From Takakia lepidozioides (lineage: Eukaryota > Streptophyta > Takakiopsida > Takakiales > Takakiaceae): a stretch of DNA of 64,000 nt. Shown here in pieces: positions 59,920 to 64,000 of the stretch (positions within the stretch are counted from its first letter, which is position 1; every line of letters begins with the position of its first letter). The stretch spans positions 55,802,001 through 55,866,000 of the forward strand of contig CM060733.1 of assembly GCA_030704615.1 (NCBI GenBank), in the 5' to 3' direction. The notes under the pieces are model-generated. The model had not been told where the DNA came from. It ran no database searches and was given only the letters and a program-made list of their open reading frames with translations. Both the position numbers and the translations under genes were made by a program.

Positions 59920-60136
59920 CTGTGGACACAGAAAGATCGACCACCCGTGCAGAATGGTGGCTGCATGACTCCAGCAGTATCTGCATGAACGCTAGGGTTT
60001 TTTCCTTTGCACCTCTCCAGGGAGTGCCATCTGGTCTCTTGAGAGTCTGACTGGACTGCATGAAGTTGTACAAAATGTCATCGACATGCGGCTCATATGG
60101 GAGGTTGACGAAACAACCCTGGTCAGAAAATCTCAA
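59920..60136 (-). CDS. Exon-like fragment with a methyltransferase-like motif
   Basis: Minus-strand frame: NLPYEPHVDDILYNFMQ, then DGTPWRGAKEKTLAFMQ and ARVVDLSVSTG, ending in a fair donor (ACAG|GTTCGT). The order 'KT/KP..L...L...CS......VVDLS..TG' resembles the N4/N6 amino-methyltransferase block (usually KP..L..RLI..... VLDPFxGSGTT), but Asp-Pro-Phe is not kept. No partner exon is found. The function is only a guess. Confidence 0.35.
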
Positions 60137-60494
60137 AGCTGCGGACGGAGGATGGTGTCTTTGAGGTGCGAATCCTCCGCAGGCAGATCGCCTCGAACAT
60201 CCTCATCTGCCAAAGACTGCAGGTTAGGGTGGTAAACACAAACTATAATGGAAGTTTGTACATTGGCTATTCAAAACACAGGCATACAACAATCTGTTTT
60301 GTCACTAATCTGTGATGATCGGTGTCGATCATTACAGATCCTTCTAGAGTGGAGTTGTAGATAATAGACCATCCCGACTATAGAGGAGGGAATCAGACGT
60401 CAGCACGTGTCACATCGCGATTTTGACACGTGGTTCCTCATATCAATTGACACGCGTCGCTGTTGGGGGGGGGGGGGGGTTGGGATTTAATTTA

Positions 60495-60531
<37 letters not shown>

Positions 60532-60654
60532 TTTGACCAACAGGGGACAGTGGCACATAATTAAATAACAAATTTTGAAATTATTTTCTTAGATAAAATA
60601 TTTATTCGCTCAGATACCAAAACACACCCTTGCGGGGAAGGAGAGTTTGCCTTA
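60137..60654. repeat. Spacer with (G)15 and (TTA)n microsatellites
   Basis: A run of 15 G at 60465-60479 is followed by TTA/TAT repeats at 60495-60530. No gene seen in the rest. Confidence 0.8.
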
Positions 60655-63330
60655 GTGCCTATGCTGAATTGAGTCTGCTACTCTCTGTAATCTAACAGGC
60701 ATTCACCTTTTTGCCTCTGTTGTCCCACCATTGACTGGGGTCAGAAAAGTTCATTCCACAGCTTCTCCTCATCTCTGTTATTTGTTTATGGATACTCTCC
60801 TATTGTCACTTTGGCAGTATCATGTTAAAGTCACTCCAAACTATCTACCATCTACCCATGACCATCTACCCATGCCCTTCGCTCAGATAAAAGTTGTTGG
60901 CTGAACGTAGAGATATAACTTTGGTCCTTCAGCTCTGCTCATATCCCGAGCCTATGCCGAACCTGGAATCTGGCTTGTAGCTATCCTTCCACAGGGAATC
61001 ATCGGTAATCTGGAGCTTAAAATCCGGCTCTCTTTTGGATGATCTGGACCCACACTCTATCCTTGCTCCTTCAACTATTCATGCCTCTGCACAGATCATG
61101 CTTATATCCTTGCATTGCTGTTAGCAGCTGACAATGACAGCCTACATTTTTTCCAACAAACACCCAACTCAACTTATCACACTAGTTCTTATTCTCAATT
61201 GCATCTGCTACTCTTTGTAATCCAACAAGCATTTACCTTTTTGCCTCGGTTGTCCCACCATTGACTGGGGTCAGAAAAATATTCATTCCACAGCTTCCCC
61301 TCATCTCCGTTAACTGTTTTTCGATATTTTCCTGTTGTGACATTGGCAATATCATGTCAAAGTCACTCCAAACTAGATTCACTCAACCAGCTAACTTGCA
61401 GACATTGAAATTTAGGGCCCGTTTTTATAAGAGGGAAAAACAGGGTGAAATGTGTTGAAGAAAGTGCCTTTATTAGCAGTGCCTGATTTTATCAATTGTG
61501 CCGCTACACCTGCGGCTTCCAGTTCACCATCTACCCATGCAGGTTTCTTATAGCTATTGATCCACATATAATCATAGGAAATCATGTGCTTGAAATCTGG
61601 CCCTCTTGGATGAATCTGGACCCATACTCTATCCCTGCTCTTTCAGCTATCACTGCTTCTGCACAAATCATGCATACTTCCTTGCCTTCCAGCTGATAAT
61701 GACAGCCTAGATTTGTTCTAGGAAACACCCAACTCAGCTTATCACACTAGTTCTTATGCTGAATTGCGTCTGCTCTCTATAATCTAACAGGCATTAACCT
61801 TTTTCCCTCGGTTGTCCCACCATTGACTGGGGTTGGAAAAGTATTCATTCCACAACTTCTCCTCGTCTCTGTGACCTGTTTCTAGATACTTTCCTGTTGT
61901 CACATTGGTAGTATCATGTCAAAGTTTAGATCGACATCTAGTACAATTCCAGCTTGGACGATGATACCACAAACCTCTTTGCTATTTTGCAGGGCTGCCA
62001 TGCTTGCACACATGTTGCAAACGTAATAAACGCGATGTGGTTGCGCTGCAGTATCCCTGCCCACACCACTTGCTCATAGACCTCTCCAAAGGGCCTCCAT
62101 CCCGCGCCGCTGTTGTGCATATCCTGGGATCATCATCCTCCATGCACCCCAATTTGGCATACAAGTCCACAAGGGCATAGTTCAGAACAACATTTGTTTA
62201 ATTCCAGCTTGGACGATGTCATCACAAACCCCGTCTTCACTCATTGCCTACTCTAGTTAAGTGCAATTATGGGCTAGGCTGGTACCACATCTCATTCAGC
62301 CATATTATCAAAACAGCCACGTATCCTTGTAGTTGCACCCTGCAACCTTGGCATACATGTCCACTACGGCAACGTTCATAATCACATCAGATACAATACC
62401 AGCTTTGACAATATCACTGTGGACCTCTGTACCCTTTTCCAGGGCTTCCAGGCGTGCATTTGACATACATATCCACCAAGGCAGTGTTTAGAGTGACATC
62501 TAGTGGTACAATTCCAGATTTGATGATGGACCTTTGCGTCCTTTCCAGGGCTACCAGGCTCGCATTTGACATACATGTACACCAGGGGAATGTTCAGAAT
62601 GACATCAGGTACAATTCCAGCTTTGATGATGTCACCATGAACCTCTTGGCCCCTTCCCAGGGCTGCTAGGCTCGCATATGCATATTAACAAACACAAATG
62701 AACATGACCTGGTTTGGCTTCATCATTTCCCACTTCATTTGTTCTTAGGTTTCCAAAGCCTTACTCCCACACCTATGCTACACACACCTTACAATCATGG
62801 CAGTCCACAACACCACATCTCATTTAGCCATGTTGTCAAACTCTCCCTTTGCATCAGGCTTGCTGCACCCACATTTGGCATACATGTCCACTAGGGCAGT
62901 GGTCAGAATGACAACTAGTACAATTTCAGCTTTGACGATGGCACATGGCCAAGAGATATCCCAATATCCCGCTACCAATGGGTTCAATGCATACTCTTGT
63001 CACATTGGCAGTATCATGTCAAAGTCAATCCAACTAGATTCACTCAACCAGCTAACTTGCAGAATTCAACATGAAAATTTAGGGCCGATTCTGATAAGAA
63101 GGGAAAATAGGGTGAAATGTGTTTCAGAAGGTGCCTTCATTAGCAGTGCTTGATTTTATCAATTGTGTCGCTGCTGCTGCGGCTTCCAATTGACCATCTA
63201 CCCATGCAAGTTTCTTGTATCTATCCTTCCACAGGGAATCATAGATAATCTGGAGCTTGAAATCTGGCCCTCTTCCACACTCTGTCCCTGCTCCTTTAGC
63301 TATCTATGCCTCTGCACAAAATCATGCATA
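60655..63330. repeat. Segmental tandem duplication, four partial copies
   Basis: A block beginning tctgctactctctgtaatc-aacaggcatt and running through ttgtcccaccattgactggg, cacattggcagtatcatgtc and ccatctacccatgcaggttt occurs at about 60670-61130, 61205-61690, 61768-61925 (partial) and 62998-63320 (partial). Copies differ by roughly 10%. The last copy is separated by PPR relics, so the duplicated unit probably once included them. Confidence 0.8.
61930..62960 (-). pseudogene. Serial partial PPR modules, decayed
   Basis: On the minus strand the same half-module, of the form LEALEKGTEVHSDIVKAGIV then VDMYAK, recurs about six times (near 61990, 62210, 62400, 62510, 62620, 62920) in changing frames. 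The other half of a normal PPR triplet is missing between most copies. The start and stop of the original gene cannot be set. No function expected. Confidence 0.7.
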
Positions 63331-63354
63331 CAACAATCATTCCAGCAAACACCG

Positions 63355-63940
63355 CACCATCGTGAAGGATCTTTAAAAATCTCATGCCAGCTCTGCTCCG
63401 TGCTGCAAATGAAGGGCCGAGTCTGATGAGAGGGCAAAACAGGCTGAAATAGGTCGAAGAAGAAGGTGCCCTCACCACATTGTCAAGGTCATGACCCATG
63501 GAGGATTCGACTGACCATGAACCCAAGAGGACCTCTTGTGTGTGCTGCTTGTGTCTGTAGTTAGGTAATGTCGGATTGGTCAGTTAGAACCACCATGGTG
63601 CAGCTGAGTGGGCAGAGATTGAAACACGGCCTGCTAAGACCAAGCTAACTCTCCCAAGAACCTTGTAAACATCAGGAAGAATACAAAATCATGGTACTAA
63701 TAGGAGCCAACAACCCACATTTGCAAGATGGACAAACTTCTTCACATCGTACATTAAGAAAAAGCCACACCTTGCGATTGCAGTTGTCCCACCATCGTGA
63801 AGGATCTTTAAGAAACTCATGCTAGGTCTGCTCCGTGCTGTAAAATCAGAGCCGAGCCGGTAGAGATTGAAACGCGGCCTGCTAAGACGAAGCTGACTCT
63901 CCCAAGAACGGCGAGCTCCCAGCCGAAACCTAAACCCTGT
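63355..63940. repeat. Duplicated short block (catcgtgaaggatcttta ... ctgctccgtgctg)
   Basis: gtcccaccatcgtgaaggat with ctgctccgtgctg is found at 63356-63410 and 63786-63840, and agattgaaac-cggcctgctaaga at 63617-63660 and 63865-63910. It belongs to the same duplicated landscape as 60.6-63.3 kb. No gene is seen to the end of the window. Confidence 0.65.
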
Positions 63941-64000
63941 CACATCACTTGCTTCAAGAGCTCGCAAATTCCAGTTGACTTCTATTTGACTTAATATCAT

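Overview
The window is nuclear DNA of a land plant. The genes have many short exons with GT/AG borders and long introns, the gene families are plant-specific (IQM, Raf-like kinase, chloroplast-type DHAR, PLS-class PPR relics), and transposon debris fills the space between them. Together with the style of the PPR relics this suggests a fern or fern-like lineage; that placement is an inference, not proven.

Layout. 1384-4682 (+): 3' part of an IQM calmodulin-binding gene with LINE remains in an intron. 5238-5580 (-): stranded protease fragment of the same retroelement family that is seen nearly whole further on. 5.9-10.4 kb: tRNA-derived SINE-like copies around a 2.1-kb foldback palindrome (7270-9406). 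10.8-11.5 kb (-): LINE remnant. 13139-15982 (+): seven-exon SANT/Myb-like gene, intact in all phases (243 aa). 16809-18076 (-): broken FkbM-type methyltransferase gene. 18330-20125 (+): PPR pseudogene. 24779-25927 (-): intact Raf-like kinase of the CBC type. 27816-31301 (+): six-exon dehydroascorbate reductase with two plausible in-frame starts (plastid and cytosol). 32122-32871 (+): RWD-domain protein. 34.7-37.5 kb: piggyBac fossil containing a CACTA end. 40.6-41.7 kb (-): LINE fragment. 42.1-49.7 kb (-): a Ty3/gypsy element. 50.4-51.6 kb: GC-rich 51-bp minisatellite. 56.6-58.8 kb (+): unrecognised, frameshifted coding region. 59.9-60.1 kb (-): exon-like piece with a methyltransferase-like motif. 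60.6-64 kb: tandem segmental duplications and PPR relics.

The most exciting object is the Ty3/gypsy element at 42.1-49.7 kb. Read on the minus strand it is gag (two CCHC knuckles) - protease - complete C5 DNA methyltransferase domain - reverse transcriptase - RNase H - integrase - PHD finger. It carries a DNA-methylation writer between protease and RT, and a histone-reader type zinc finger where chromoviruses carry a chromodomain. The copy is frameshifted in several places, mostly by single-base losses, but the key motifs survive. A second copy fragment at 5.2 kb shows the family is repeated in this genome.

The host genes are not functionally linked to one another. I could not find an LTR pair for the retroelement, and I recognise no tRNA, rRNA, CRISPR or organelle genes.
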